54,015 bases of DNA from an uncultured Lachnospiraceae bacterium. Lineage in GTDB: Bacteria > Bacillota > Clostridia > Lachnospirales > Lachnospiraceae. Position 1 is the first letter of the stretch, and every line of letters starts with the position of its first letter. Made by a program: the position numbers and the translations under genes. This document shows, one piece after another, positions 16,734 to 26,135 of this stretch. The DNA is taken from contig CANDAG010000026.1 of NCBI GenBank assembly GCA_947382625.1, positions 1 through 54,015 of the forward strand, written 5' to 3'. The notes under the pieces are model-generated. The model was not told the DNA's origin. It worked only from the letters and a program-made list of their open reading frames with translations, and searched no databases.

Positions 16734-19462
16734 TATGTTTCCCGGAGCTGCTCCACCACACTGCGCTTTGTGGTCTGTCCATACATAAGGAAAGGGATCA
16801 GCCAGCCTGACAGGGCAAAAACCGGAATTGCAGCAAGTACCGGAAGCACAGTAAAGTTTGCACTATAAAACCAGAACATATTTTCCAGCAGATTTCCTGC
16901 AAGGGGTCCCAGAAGAAGGGAAAGTATAAGGGCGATCATGGCAGAGCCTAAGGAGTAGAACAGTCCCTCAAAGATCAGCATGGTTTTCAGCTGTCTGTTT
17001 GTCATGCCAATGGCTTTCAGTACGGCAAACTCTCTTTTGCGGGAGAGGATTCCCGTCATGATGGCGTTGAAATAATTCAGAATGCCTACAAGTCCTATGA
17101 TGGTACATAAGAATCCGCCCAGCAGCAGGAATATATTTTTAAAGCTTGCAAATTCCTTCCGAATGGTTGCCTTGCTTTCATACATAAGCCCGGAAAGATC
17201 GCCGTCCGTAAGATCTGCCACGAATTGCTCTGCCGCCTCCTCCGCTGCAAGATCAGGGGTGTCAAACATATAAAACAGCGGCACCAGACTCTGTCCGCTG
17301 TCGGCTTTTAATCTTTCAGCCGGCAATACGAAATGATAGCTTCCTAAGATATTGTACCGATAGTCGATGGAGTTGGGCACAGACACAAAGGCGCAGATGG
17401 TATAATCCACATCATGACTGTCGGCAATATAGTACTCCAGATATTCCTCGGGAGTGTCCTCTGTGGATCGTTCTCCTGTGCGGCTGTCCAGATAGTAGGC
17501 ATCTTTGATATAGGTTATGGTCTGGGTCGTTCCCAGGTCAGGATATCGATCCCTGTCATAGGGCCTGCCATAGTCATCCGTAAGAAGGGGGATGGCAATG
17601 GCGGTGCTGTTTTCTTCAAAGAGAGGACTGAGATTTCCTTCGATGACTGTCAGCTTTTCAAAGAGGGCGTCATCCATTCCTTCAATCATGGCCGGATCAG
17701 AGACAAGATCGCCCCGTTTGGGCAGGCGGGAGAGGCCTTCCTCCACGACCTGGTCGGGATAATATGGCGTTCTGGCCATTTTCCATGCTTCCTGGCTCAT
17801 CCAGGCAATGGGCTGGGGCTGGGTGATGGTATATCCGCAGCCTGCCTGTGTCCGGGAAGTATTTTCATTGATCTCATCGAGCATTTCCGGCGGAAAAAGC
17901 CTTTCATAGTTGTGGTTGAAACGGAAATAGTCGGTTCCGCTCACAATAAAATCTGCACAGATATGACGGGAAAGATACTTTTCCCCATCAAAACCGCCCA
18001 CAAAGGCTATGAGGATATCTAAAAGCACCAGCGACAGGGAGAGAGATACTGCCACAAGGGCGGTTTTTCTTTTATTACGCCCTAAATTGGCAAAGGCCAT
18101 CCGCCCAATCCCGGCGCCCCGATAAGGAGCCTTGTTCCCTTTCAGCAACGAGTCGGCCTGCGCGGCGCGGCGTCTGTGGTTACCCATAAGGACAGTGCGA
18201 AAAACGCGGCGGCCGTGGTTTGGTGTGACATCTGTATATTTCACGGCTTCTACCGGAGAAACCTTGGAGGCGATCCGTCCCGGCCGTGAGCAGGAGAGAA
18301 GCACGGTAAACAGAGCAAACAACCCGGAGATCAGGAAGATCAGTGGGGATACGCTGAGGGTGGTTCCTACTGAGGTAAGGATGGTTTCTTCTATGACAAA
18401 GGGAGCCAGGATGGCGCCTACTCCATAGCCGGCAAGTAATCCTATGGGAAGACCGATCACGCAAAGCAGCATGGCCTGCCTGCGGATGATCCTGCGAAGC
18501 TGTCTTGGGGTGACGCCGATCGTCTTTAGGAGTCCGTAAAAACGGATATCTTCGGAAACGGAAATCTGAAAGATATTGTAGATGATCAGATATCCGGTGA
18601 AGATCACAAGCAGGAGAAAGGCAAGGATCCCCAGCAGTATGGGGACGTCTATTTCATTAAATAGCTGAGAGGAGGTATATCCCCAGTTGACGCCGATCCG
18701 AACGGAATTTTCTCCCTCATAGCTTTCCCAGTCATAGCCCAGGTCCAGATCTACCTGTTCCATCTGCCCGCGGATATTAAGGGCGGAGACCATCATGACA
18801 TTTAAGTCGGTGCGGAAAGGATCCATTCCGGCAGCAACACATTCGGCCTCGATACCGGCGGCATATTCTTCGGATACATTGATGTAGTGTACCGGCGTAA
18901 GATCGTTGTAATCCCACCAGCCGGAAAGAATAAAGGTATCTGTCTTTGAGGAACCGGTCTGGTTATTATCTCCGAGAGTCCAGGTAAGTGTGACCAAAGC
19001 TCCGACTTTGGGTTCAATCCCCAAAAGTGCCAGAGCGCCGGTATCCATGGCAATCTCTTTTTCGCCCTCCGGCATATGTCCGTACTGGGGCAGGGCGTAG
19101 CTCCATTCCATGCAGTTGGGATCCATATAGCTGATTTCGGCGGGAATCTTGGCAAAGACCCCCTGGTCGGCTACGCCGACAGGAGTACGTTTCCCCACAG
19201 CCTTTACTCTGGGATGGGCGGTGATGGCATCTGCCTGCTCATCGGTGACATCCTTGAAGGTTCCGTGATTATAGCCTCCGGCCTGTCGAAAGCTGTAAAT
19301 CTCATAGCTGGAATTCATGGACATGACGATGGTAAACAGGGAGGTGAACAGCAGAGTGGTCAGTGCAATAGCGGTGATGGCAATGGCGTTTCTTTTGCGG
19401 GAGGCCCACAGGGAGCGGGCGCTTAAGCGGTGGATGCATTTTCTGTTCTTTACGTTTATCAT
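16733..19462 (-). CDS. ABC exporter permease, FtsX/MacB type
   Basis: 909 residues. The protein has two FtsX halves. The first has a segment at about 27-48, an extracytoplasmic domain to about 270 and three more segments to about 400. The second has a segment near 470-495, a second large extracytoplasmic domain to about 780 and three final segments. Typical FtsX text is seen in [20 protein letters not shown] and [22 protein letters not shown]. Such proteins do not move substrate through a channel; they couple ATP hydrolysis to work on peptides or lipids outside the membrane. The gene is 11 nt after its ATPase and downstream of a two-component pair, so antimicrobial-peptide or envelope-stress defence is likely. 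Confidence 0.9.
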   Translation of the reverse strand: MINVKNRKCIHRLSARSLWASRKRNAIAITAIALTTLLFTSLFTIVMSMNSSYEIYSFRQAGGYNHGTFKDVTDEQADAITAHPRVKAVGKRTPVGVADQGVFAKIPAEISYMDPNCMEWSYALPQYGHMPEGEKEIAMDTGALALLGIEPKVGALVTLTWTLGDNNQTGSSKTDTFILSGWWDYNDLTPVHYINVSEEYAAGIEAECVAAGMDPFRTDLNVMMVSALNIRGQMEQVDLDLGYDWESYEGENSVRIGVNWGYTSSQLFNEIDVPILLGILAFLLLVIFTGYLIIYNIFQISVSEDIRFYGLLKTIGVTPRQLRRIIRRQAMLLCVIGLPIGLLAGYGVGAILAPFVIEETILTSVGTTLSVSPLIFLISGLFALFTVLLSCSRPGRIASKVSPVEAVKYTDVTPNHGRRVFRTVLMGNHRRRAAQADSLLKGNKAPYRGAGIGRMAFANLGRNKRKTALVAVSLSLSLVLLDILIAFVGGFDGEKYLSRHICADFIVSGTDYFRFNHNYERLFPPEMLDEINENTSRTQAGCGYTITQPQPIAWMSQEAWKMARTPYYPDQVVEEGLSRLPKRGDLVSDPAMIEGMDDALFEKLTVIEGNLSPLFEENSTAIAIPLLTDDYGRPYDRDRYPDLGTTQTITYIKDAYYLDSRTGERSTEDTPEEYLEYYIADSHDVDYTICAFVSVPNSIDYRYNILGSYHFVLPAERLKADSGQSLVPLFYMFDTPDLAAEEAAEQFVADLTDGDLSGLMYESKATIRKEFASFKNIFLLLGGFLCTIIGLVGILNYFNAIMTGILSRKREFAVLKAIGMTNRQLKTMLIFEGLFYSLGSAMIALILSLLLGPLAGNLLENMFWFYSANFTVLPVLAAIPVFALSGWLIPFLMYGQTTKRSVVEQLRET

Positions 19463-19473
19463 GGTATCCCTCC

Positions 19474-20145
19474 TTACCTGCGGCCAGTGATCCGTCCGTC
19501 TTCAATGCGGATGATCCGGTCTGCCATCTGTGCGATCTCCTCATTGTGGGTGATCATCACAATGGTCTGGGAAAATTTCTGGCTGGTTACCTTCAGCAGG
19601 CTGAGTACATCCTGGCTGGTTTTGGAGTCCAGATTACCCGTGGGCTCATCGGCCAGAATGATGGCAGGAGCAGAGGCAAGTGCACGGGCGATTGCCACAC
19701 GCTGTTGCTGGCCGCCGGAAAGCTGATTGGGCAGGGCGGAGAGCCGTCCGCCTATCCCCAGAGTCTCCACAATCTGCGCTATGAAATCCCTGTTGATATC
19801 CCCGCCGTCCAGCTCAATGGGAAGCACAATATTTTCGTAAACATTCAGTACAGGCACAAGATTATAGCTCTGAAACACAAAACCGATCTTGCGTCTTCGG
19901 AAAATGGTCAAAGCCTCCTCCTTCAGGGAAAAGATATCCTTGCCGTCCACGATGACCTTTCCGGCGGTGGGACGATCCAGACCGCCCAACATATGCAGAA
20001 GCGTGGATTTGCCGCTGCCGGAGGTTCCTACTATAGAAACAAATTCTCCTTTTTCCACCGTAAGGTTTACACCGTCCAATGCGTGGACGGTATTTTCGCC
20101 TGAGCCGTAAATCTTTTTCAGGCCATCTGTCTGTAAAATTGTCAT
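19474..20145 (-). CDS. ABC exporter ATP-binding protein (MacB/LolD type)
   Basis: 223 residues. Walker [11 protein letters not shown]-loop [11 protein letters not shown], signature [15 protein letters not shown] and Walker [13 protein letters not shown] are all intact and typical of the LolD/MacB/BceA group. AGGAGG precedes the ATG. The 151-bp gap from the upstream kinase gene contains an 11-bp direct repeat and a -10 sequence, so the exporter pair probably has its own inducible promoter. It works with the 909-residue permease immediately downstream. Confidence 0.93.
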   Translation of the reverse strand: MTILQTDGLKKIYGSGENTVHALDGVNLTVEKGEFVSIVGTSGSGKSTLLHMLGGLDRPTAGKVIVDGKDIFSLKEEALTIFRRRKIGFVFQSYNLVPVLNVYENIVLPIELDGGDINRDFIAQIVETLGIGGRLSALPNQLSGGQQQRVAIARALASAPAIILADEPTGNLDSKTSQDVLSLLKVTSQKFSQTIVMITHNEEIAQMADRIIRIEDGRITGRR

Positions 20146-20175
20146 AACTGATTTCCTCCTTATGAAGCAATGGAT

Positions 20176-20192
20176 GAAGCGCTTTGCGCTTC
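20176..20192. repeat. Small perfect hairpin in the exporter leader
   Basis: GAAGCGC-TTT-GCGCTTC is a perfect 7-bp stem with a 3-nt loop. It lies about 30 nt before the ATPase start in the predicted leader. There is no U-tract, so it is not a terminator; its role is unknown. Confidence 0.45.
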
Positions 20193-20208
20193 CTTATCTT
20201 ACATACAG

Positions 20209-20241
20209 ATTATCTCACAGGATTCTTTCCACATTCTTTCC
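20209..20241 (-). promoter_or_regulatory. Candidate response-regulator binding site and promoter of the FtsX exporter
   Basis: On the minus strand GGAAAGAATGT and GGAAAGAATCC are adjacent 11-bp direct repeats (20241-20220). They end 5 bp before a GATAAT -10 sequence (20214-20209), and there is no good -35. OmpR-family regulators bind such one-turn direct repeats, and the cognate regulator is encoded upstream. Confidence 0.5.
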
Positions 20242-20296
20242 GGGAAAAAAGAAAATTTGACAGTTTTGTAAGAATTGGTTAATAGTTCAGCAATCG

Positions 20297-21196
20297 CTAT
20301 ATGGGGAGAAAAACAGAGAAGACTGAGCCCTTTCCAGGCGTTGATGTGACCTTGATGTGGCCGCCCTGACCGGTGATGATCTCCCTGGCCAGATAGAGGC
20401 CGATCCCTAAGCCTTCCTGTTCCCTGCTGTCCTCTGCCCGGTAAAAGCGTGAAAAAACCTTTGCCAGCTCCTCCTCCGTAATGCCTGCTCCGGTGTCCGT
20501 TACATCAATGCGGACAAAAAGCTCATAGCTGACAGTGGAAATAGTGACGCCTCCCCGGCTGGTATATTTGACGGCATTATCTACAATATTACAGAGGGCC
20601 TCAGTGGTCCACTTAGGATCAAAGCAGGCAGAAATATCTGTCGGATCCAGCTTCAGAAACAGCCCCTTGTCCATTGCCGCCTGCTGAAATTGTTCCTGCA
20701 CGCTTTGCAGCATTGGACAGAGCGGACTGCGTCTGGGGGCAAGGGAAATGATGCCGTTTTCCAGTCGGGAGAGCTTTACCAGAGCGTCGATCAGAAAGCG
20801 GAGCTTTTCTGACTGGTCGTAGATGGCGTCTACGCTGCCATATGCTGAGGCAGAAAGGGGCTCTTCCTTTAAAAGCTCACTGTGGAGAAGGAGATTGGAG
20901 ATGGGGGTTTTGGTCTGGTGGGAAATATCTGCGATAAGAGTTTTGATCTTATCCTTCTCTTCGGAAAGATTTCTGGCGGAGACGGCTGATGCGGACAGAT
21001 AATGGGCAAACTGGGTCTGTAGCGCGGATAAACGGCTCTCGTCAAAATTCTCTTCTATGGAGGCACCTTCCATGGCAAGAGAGAGCATCCGACTGATGGA
21101 ATCCATGGTTTTCTGCATGCGTCTTCGATACCAGAATATGGTGGCAGCTGCTGTGAGGAAACACAGCAGACAAAAAATTATTTCACGGTCATTCAT
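20297..21196 (-). CDS. Sensor histidine kinase of the exporter two-component system
   Basis: 299 residues from the ATG at 21196 (AAGGA 8 nt upstream), overlapping the regulator gene by 8 nt. One membrane segment near residues 5-25 is followed directly by a short linker, with almost no extracellular sensor. The phospho-accepting histidine is in ISHQTKTPISNLLLHSELL, and the ATPase domain has NIVDNAVKYT and GLGIGLYLAREI. The lack of a sensor domain suggests it reads the state of the associated FtsX transporter, as Bce-type kinases do; that is inference. Confidence 0.9.
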   Translation of the reverse strand: MNDREIIFCLLCFLTAAATIFWYRRRMQKTMDSISRMLSLAMEGASIEENFDESRLSALQTQFAHYLSASAVSARNLSEEKDKIKTLIADISHQTKTPISNLLLHSELLKEEPLSASAYGSVDAIYDQSEKLRFLIDALVKLSRLENGIISLAPRRSPLCPMLQSVQEQFQQAAMDKGLFLKLDPTDISACFDPKWTTEALCNIVDNAVKYTSRGGVTISTVSYELFVRIDVTDTGAGITEEELAKVFSRFYRAEDSREQEGLGIGLYLAREIITGQGGHIKVTSTPGKGSVFSVFLPI

Positions 21197-21890
21197 GATG
21201 CATATCCTTTTCACATCCAACTATTTCTATCCAGCTATACCCAATACCATACACGGTCTTGATATAATCCTGTGCGCCCAGCTTATCGCGCAGCCGTTTC
21301 ACTGTTACGGAAAGGGCATTCTCATCCACATATTCGCCGCCGCCGGTCCAGATCCGGTCGATCAGATCAGCCCTGCTCATAACAAGACCACGGTTTTCTA
21401 CCAGAAGGCGAAGCAGCTTTTGCTCTGTTTTGCTCAGCTCTACGGTTTTTCCACAGGCACAAAAATGCAGATGGGAAAAGTCAAAGCTGAAATGATCGAT
21501 TGTCAGAAGACTGTCTTTGGCAGATACGGCAGATTTCCTTAACTGCGTGTTGACTCTTGCCCGCAGGACAGACAGGGAAAAGGGCTTGGTGATATAGTCA
21601 TCTGCGCCCTGCTCTAAGCCATCCACAATATCCATATCCGTATCGTTTGCCGTAAGCAGGATGACAGGAACGGCAGGGGAGGAGTCCTTGATCTCATGCA
21701 GCAGGTCAAGACCGCTGCCGTCAGGAAGATTAATGTCAAGAATGATCAGGGACACATCGGTACACAAAAGCTGCTCCCGGGCAGACTTCAGATTCTGGCA
21801 GGAAAAGATCCGCCGGTCCTCTGTTTTGAGCGCCTGACATAAGCCCTGGCTTAACCGTCTGTCATCCTCTACGATCAGTAATTGCTCCAT
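21189..21890 (-). CDS. OmpR-family response regulator of the exporter two-component system
   Basis: 233 residues. Receiver domain with VEDD near the N-terminus, the phospho-aspartate in LIILDINLPDGSGLDLL and a conserved lysine in ITKPFS. A winged-helix domain follows (LSKTEQKLLRLLVENRG ... VDENALSVTVKRLRDKL). First gene of the minus-strand set regulator-kinase-ATPase-permease. Its likely target is the 11-bp direct repeat before the ATPase gene. Confidence 0.93.
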   Translation of the reverse strand: MEQLLIVEDDRRLSQGLCQALKTEDRRIFSCQNLKSAREQLLCTDVSLIILDINLPDGSGLDLLHEIKDSSPAVPVILLTANDTDMDIVDGLEQGADDYITKPFSLSVLRARVNTQLRKSAVSAKDSLLTIDHFSFDFSHLHFCACGKTVELSKTEQKLLRLLVENRGLVMSRADLIDRIWTGGGEYVDENALSVTVKRLRDKLGAQDYIKTVYGIGYSWIEIVGCEKDMHHE

Positions 21891-22015
21891 TGCTTCCTCC
21901 TGGTATCATTTTCTCGCAGTCTGCACAATAAATGTGCAGACCTGACGAATAGTTATAATGTGCATTCATTATAGTCATTTTATGAGAAAATGTGCAAGAT
22001 TATTTTTTGTGGAGA

Positions 22016-22105
22016 TTGAAAAATGGGGATTTTCGGCATATAATAGATAAAAGAATTGGGGATTTCCGGCATATGTATGAAGAAAAAAATGGGGATTTTC
22101 GGCAC
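22016..22105 (+). promoter_or_regulatory. Promoter with three 33-bp-phased repeats upstream of the DUF4143 ATPase
   Basis: TTGAAA (22016-22021) and TATAAT (22039-22044) are 17 nt apart. Three copies of TGGGGATTTTCGGCA (one base varies) start at 22024, 22057 and 22090, exactly 33 bp apart. The first lies in the spacer between -35 and -10; the others lie downstream of it. The spacing puts all three on one face of the helix. An autoregulatory role is inferred. Confidence 0.65.
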
Positions 22106-22142
22106 ACTTTAAAACGACTATGAAAAAGAAAGGATAATACAC

Positions 22143-23474
22143 ATGATTTTCAAAAGAAAATTATATGTTAAAATGTTAGAATGGAAAAAGGAATTTGACG
22201 GGAAGACAGCTCTCCTTATAAAAGGGGCGCGAAGGGTTGGTAAATCAACGCTGGTAGAGGAATTTGCCAAAAATGAATATGAAAGCTATATATTGATCGA
22301 CTTTTCAATTGCTTCAAAGGAAGTGAATGAATTATTTGAAGATCTTTCTGATCTGAATTATCTGTTCCTGCGTTTGCAAATGATTTATCATGTTAATTTG
22401 ACGGAGAGAAAATCTGTTATTATTTTTGATGAGGTGCAAATGCAGCCGCTGGCAAGGCAGGCGATCAAGCATTTGGTAAAGGATCGGCGTTATGACTATA
22501 TAGAGACAGGGTCTTTGTTGTCTATTAAGAAAAACATTAAAGATATCGTGATTCCCAGTGAGGAGACACGGCTTATGCTTTATCCGTTGGATTATGAGGA
22601 ATTTCGAGAGGCTCTGGGGGATAGGGTCACTTTTCCACTGCTGGCAGATATGTATGAAAAAATGATACCTTTCGGGGACGAACTGAACAGGCGTCTTCTT
22701 AGGGATTTTCGGGTATATATGCTTGTCGGCGGAATGCCTCAGGCAGTAGATTCTTATTTGACAACAAATAATTTAAGTATGGTGGATCAGGTGAAACGAA
22801 ATATTCTGGAGCTATATGAAGAAGATTTCAGAAAGATCGATCCTTCAGGGAGAGCGGGAATGCTGTTTGATTCCATTCCTGCCGAATTATGTAAAAATGC
22901 TTCCCGGTATCAGGTGTCCAGTGTGATAGCAGGGGAAAAGGAAGAGCGTGTGAGAGAGATTCTTGCGGATATGCAGGACTCTATGACTGTATATATTGCA
23001 TATCATGCAGATAATCCCAGTGCAGGGATGGCTCTCCATAAGGATCCATGTAGATATAAATTATTCTTGTGCGATACAGGATTATTTATTTCTTTAGCAT
23101 TCAAGGACAGAGATTTTACAGAGAATGAAATATATGAGAAGCTTTTGAACAACAAGCTTGGGACGGATCTGGGATATGTATATGAAAATATAGTCGCTCA
23201 GATGTTGAAAACTACAGGAAACGAACTGTTTTATTATACGTTCCCGAAAGAAACTTCTAACCATAATTATGAAGTTGACTTTTTGATAAGCAGAAAAAAT
23301 AAAGTCTGTCCTATGGAAGTAAAATCCTCCGGATATCGAAGTCATGCATCGCTGGATGCTTTTCAGAATAAATTTTCTGAACGAGTTTTACGGCGGTATA
23401 TTATTTACACAAAGGATATGAGAAAAGAGCAGGATATAGTTTGCCTTCCTTTTTATATGGTGCCATTTTTATAA
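22143..23474 (+). CDS. AAA ATPase with DUF4143 domain
   Basis: 443 residues. An AAA_14 P-loop is present at the N-terminus (KGARRVGKSTLVEEF), with Walker B VIIFDEVQ. The C-terminal half is DUF4143 and ends with EVDFLISRKNK ... MEVKSSGY, which has the E/D ... ExK spacing of a PD-(D/E)XK nuclease-like core. The family is very common in anaerobes, often in accessory DNA, and its cellular role is unknown. AAAGGA precedes the ATG. It is transcribed alone from a promoter laced with three phased repeats, and is convergent with the HTH-methyltransferase gene. Confidence 0.9.
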   Translation: MIFKRKLYVKMLEWKKEFDGKTALLIKGARRVGKSTLVEEFAKNEYESYILIDFSIASKEVNELFEDLSDLNYLFLRLQMIYHVNLTERKSVIIFDEVQMQPLARQAIKHLVKDRRYDYIETGSLLSIKKNIKDIVIPSEETRLMLYPLDYEEFREALGDRVTFPLLADMYEKMIPFGDELNRRLLRDFRVYMLVGGMPQAVDSYLTTNNLSMVDQVKRNILELYEEDFRKIDPSGRAGMLFDSIPAELCKNASRYQVSSVIAGEKEERVREILADMQDSMTVYIAYHADNPSAGMALHKDPCRYKLFLCDTGLFISLAFKDRDFTENEIYEKLLNNKLGTDLGYVYENIVAQMLKTTGNELFYYTFPKETSNHNYEVDFLISRKNKVCPMEVKSSGYRSHASLDAFQNKFSERVLRRYIIYTKDMRKEQDIVCLPFYMVPFL

Positions 23475-23541
23475 AACAGACGCGAAGGATATTGGCAGCC
23501 TGTTGCATAAGGAGCAGGAAAAAGGAAAAATATCCTTCCCC

Positions 23542-24366
23542 CTACATTTCCTTCTGTGCGATCAGCGTGTCCATGCAATGCTTATGAGGAATGCCGCCGC
23601 TGTTGCAGTCAAAAATCTCTTCCCGGCAGGTGTGGAACAGCCAGTCGTGATAGTAGCCGAATAATTCCCCGGAACGCCAGAGCTTTCCTGTTTCCTCATC
23701 TTTTGTACTGTCCGGCGCACGACTGATAAAAGGTTTTTGGACAAATACATTCAGGGCATTGAGACCCTTATCAGTCGTATGGGCTTTTAAGCTGTCGCAA
23801 AGCTCTTCCCGCAGGGTCTGGGGGAGAAAGTGGAGGACACCGCTGCTGAAGATAATATGGTATTCTGTATCCGGGCGATAGTCAAAAAGATCTGCCTTAA
23901 AAAACTGTACATCCACTTTATTGTATTCCGCAAGCCGTCTGGCTTTTTCAATCCCTTGCTCGGACAGATCAAAGGCAGTCACCGCATAACCGCATTTGGC
24001 AAAGAAAACCGCATCTTTTCCTTCTCCGCAGCCAATATCCAGTACGCGGTAAGGTCTGGTCGGAGGAAGGAGCTTCATAATATCATAACAGATACGGTTA
24101 GGTGTAAGGCCCCAATAGTATTCTTCTGTATTGTACCGCCTGTCATAATCTGTGATCACGCTGTTGTAGCCAAGCAGGGTGTCTACGGTAGTATTCAGTG
24201 TTGCCGCCAGCCTGGGAAGCATTTCGATATCCGGATAGGCAGTGTTGTTCTCCCATTTTGACACAGCCTGAAAGGATATATTAAGGGACCTGGCAAGCTG
24301 ATTCTGGGTCAGTCCCAGTTCTTTACGTTTTTTGGAGATCACTTCTCCTGTTTTTAAATGTTCCAT
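23542..24366 (-). CDS. XRE helix-turn-helix fused to SAM-dependent methyltransferase
   Basis: 274 residues from the ATG at 24366, with AGGAG 12 nt upstream; the frame is open further upstream without a ribosome site. Residues 8-62 are an XRE DNA-binding domain (LTQNQLARSLNISFQAVSKWEN). After a linker, residues 105-220 form a class I methyltransferase (VLDIGCGEGKDAVFFAKCGY, motif I, then FSSGVLHFLP), closest in style to TehB-like enzymes. The fusion suggests a regulator whose output or signal involves methylation, possibly of a toxic small molecule or metalloid. Tandem hairpin repeats lie just upstream. Confidence 0.85.
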   Translation of the reverse strand: MEHLKTGEVISKKRKELGLTQNQLARSLNISFQAVSKWENNTAYPDIEMLPRLAATLNTTVDTLLGYNSVITDYDRRYNTEEYYWGLTPNRICYDIMKLLPPTRPYRVLDIGCGEGKDAVFFAKCGYAVTAFDLSEQGIEKARRLAEYNKVDVQFFKADLFDYRPDTEYHIIFSSGVLHFLPQTLREELCDSLKAHTTDKGLNALNVFVQKPFISRAPDSTKDEETGKLWRSGELFGYYHDWLFHTCREEIFDCNSGGIPHKHCMDTLIAQKEM

Positions 24367-24400
24367 TTTGCATTTGCACTCCTTTTTGATTAACATTATG

Positions 24401-24470
24401 AAGGATGACAGGCAGAGCGTGTCATCCGTTGTTGACATAAGGATGGCTGGCAAAGCCTGTCATCCGTTGT
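24401..24470. repeat. Two tandem 32-bp hairpin repeats
   Basis: Copies at 24401-24432 and 24439-24470 match at 28 of 32 positions. Each starts AAGGATG, folds through complementary GGATG/CATCC ends and finishes in CATCCGTTGT. A related 31-bp copy lies at 41366-41396. They sit upstream of the HTH-methyltransferase gene. Confidence 0.65.
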
Positions 24471-24577
24471 CTTTTATCTTAGTACAGATGCGCAAATACA
24501 GCAATAACGTAAGAATAGAAAAGGGAAAGATGACTCTCCTGACAGTTGAAAACCTCCGTGCTTCATATAGATTTTTA

Positions 24578-24599
24578 TTCCTTACAAATTCCTTAGAAT
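24578..24599. promoter_or_regulatory. Candidate response-regulator box upstream of the LanFEG-like operon
   Basis: TTCCTTACAAA and TTCCTTAGAAT are adjacent 11-bp direct repeats about 50 bp before the first gene. The reverse complement contains AAGGAATTTGTAAGGAA, close to the repeat upstream of the regulator at 31282. It fits an OmpR-type site for the operon's own regulator. Confidence 0.5.
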
Positions 24600-24648
24600 T
24601 ACGGATTATCCTGTTATCAACAAGATAAATACAAGGAGAGGATAATCC

Positions 24649-25359
24649 ATGAGTCAGACAAGAGAAAACATCATAGAGATCAAAAACCTGTCCAAAGAAT
24701 TCCATGGGCAGCCGGCACTTGAAAATGTCACCATGTCTATTCCGGAAGGCTGTGTCTATGGTCTTCTGGGAGCCAACGGCGCCGGAAAATCCACATTGCT
24801 GAAAACCATCACAGGACTTTTGAGGCCGTCCTTTGGAGAAATCTGTTTTCAGGGGCATAAATGGTCGCGAAGAGATCTTGCGCATATCGGCGCCCTGATC
24901 GAAAATCCGCCAATCTACGAAAACCTTACTGCGTGGGAGAATATGAAGGTAAAGGCCTTGCTGGTCGGATCCGCAGAAGAAAGGATCCGGGAAGTCCTTA
25001 AACTGGTGGATCTTTCAGATACCGGAAAAAAGAGGGCCGGGGCCTTTTCCCTGGGGATGAAGCAGCGTCTGGGCATTGCCCTTGCATTGCTTGGAGAACC
25101 GAAGCTGCTGGTGCTTGACGAGCCCATCAACGGGCTGGATCCTATAGGGATCCAGGAGTTCAGGCAGTTGATACGGAGCTTTCCGGCCCGGGGGATCACC
25201 GTTATTATTTCCAGCCATATCTTAAGTGAGATCCGGCAGGTGGCAGACTATATTGGAATTATTGCAGAGGGAAGGCTTATGTTTACAGGCAGGGCAGACG
25301 AACATGAGGATCTGGAAGCTTTTTTTATGGAGATCACAGCGAAAAGGAGGGCAGGGTGA
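24649..25359 (+). CDS. LanF/BcrA-type ABC transporter ATP-binding protein
   Basis: 236 residues. Walker A GANGAGKSTLLK, signature FSLGMKQRLGIALA and Walker B LLVLDEPINGLDP are intact. The Q-loop glutamine is replaced by glutamate (ALIENPPIYENL). This E-loop is characteristic of lantibiotic-immunity and bacitracin-resistance ATPases. AGGAGAGG precedes the ATG. First gene of a plus-strand operon with two permeases, a response regulator and a kinase. Its role is probably to expel peptide antibiotics from the membrane. Confidence 0.9.
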   Translation: MSQTRENIIEIKNLSKEFHGQPALENVTMSIPEGCVYGLLGANGAGKSTLLKTITGLLRPSFGEICFQGHKWSRRDLAHIGALIENPPIYENLTAWENMKVKALLVGSAEERIREVLKLVDLSDTGKKRAGAFSLGMKQRLGIALALLGEPKLLVLDEPINGLDPIGIQEFRQLIRSFPARGITVIISSHILSEIRQVADYIGIIAEGRLMFTGRADEHEDLEAFFMEITAKRRAG

Positions 25360-26135
25360 TGCAAAGCTATTTTCTGGCAGAAAAACTCAAATACCGCCAT
25401 ACCTTTATGAAGGGGATGACCATTTCCATGCCGCTTATTTCGGTAGTCCTTGCGGCATGGCTTACCCAATCCTATTTTGCGGTGGACAGCTATAACTGGT
25501 GGTATATGGGGCTGTATCCCGGCTTTCTTGGGATCTTGTGCGGTATCATTGGCGGAAAGGACAAAAAGAAGAAAAACCTTACCATCGGATCGCTGCCCTG
25601 CAGTATGAAAAGGATATGGGATGCCAAGATTCTGGTAGGGATCCTGATGTCTGCGGTTTCGGTATTTTTTTTGGTCATTCTTACGATGGCTGCAGGATGG
25701 GGGATGGAGCATGGAATGCATATTATATTTTTCCTTCAGCCGTCAATGAAGGCACAGATCACAGCAGGAATTGTCATGTGGCTGACTACTTTGTGGCAGA
25801 TTCCCTTCTGTCTGCTCTTGTCTCAGAAAATGGGGATATTCCCCATGCTCCTTGTACACATGGGAAGCGGTACTCTTATTTCCGTGTTTGTTTCTTTAAA
25901 GCCCTGGTTTGCCCTTTTCCCGGGAGCGATCACTTCCCGGCTCATGTGTCCCATATTAGGGATCCTGCCTAATGGGCTTCCGGCTATGGAGGGACAAATG
26001 ACTTATTTTGAAGAGATCGTGGGAATGGAAAATCTTATGATCGGAATCCCGGCGTCGGTTCTGTGGTTTGCTCTTTTCTGGTGGGGAAGCCGAAAAGCCT
26101 TTTGCTTGGAAATGGAAGGGAAAGGAGGCCTGTGA
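25359..26135 (+). CDS. LanE/MutE-type ABC permease
   Basis: 258 residues from the ATG at 25359, whose codon overlaps the stop of the ATPase gene (TGATG). Six membrane segments are predicted. The N-terminal LAEKLKYRHTFMKGM and the early PLISVVLAAWL segment are typical of lantibiotic immunity permeases of the EpiE/MutE group. It forms the membrane part of the transporter with the next permease. No motif reveals the exact peptide exported. Confidence 0.85.
   Translation: MQSYFLAEKLKYRHTFMKGMTISMPLISVVLAAWLTQSYFAVDSYNWWYMGLYPGFLGILCGIIGGKDKKKKNLTIGSLPCSMKRIWDAKILVGILMSAVSVFFLVILTMAAGWGMEHGMHIIFFLQPSMKAQITAGIVMWLTTLWQIPFCLLLSQKMGIFPMLLVHMGSGTLISVFVSLKPWFALFPGAITSRLMCPILGILPNGLPAMEGQMTYFEEIVGMENLMIGIPASVLWFALFWWGSRKAFCLEMEGKGGL

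Noticed and set aside
22024-22105. Three regularly spaced repeats as a CRISPR array
   Set aside because: Repeats are only about 15 bp, spacers about 18 bp, one repeat lies within a promoter and no cas gene is present.
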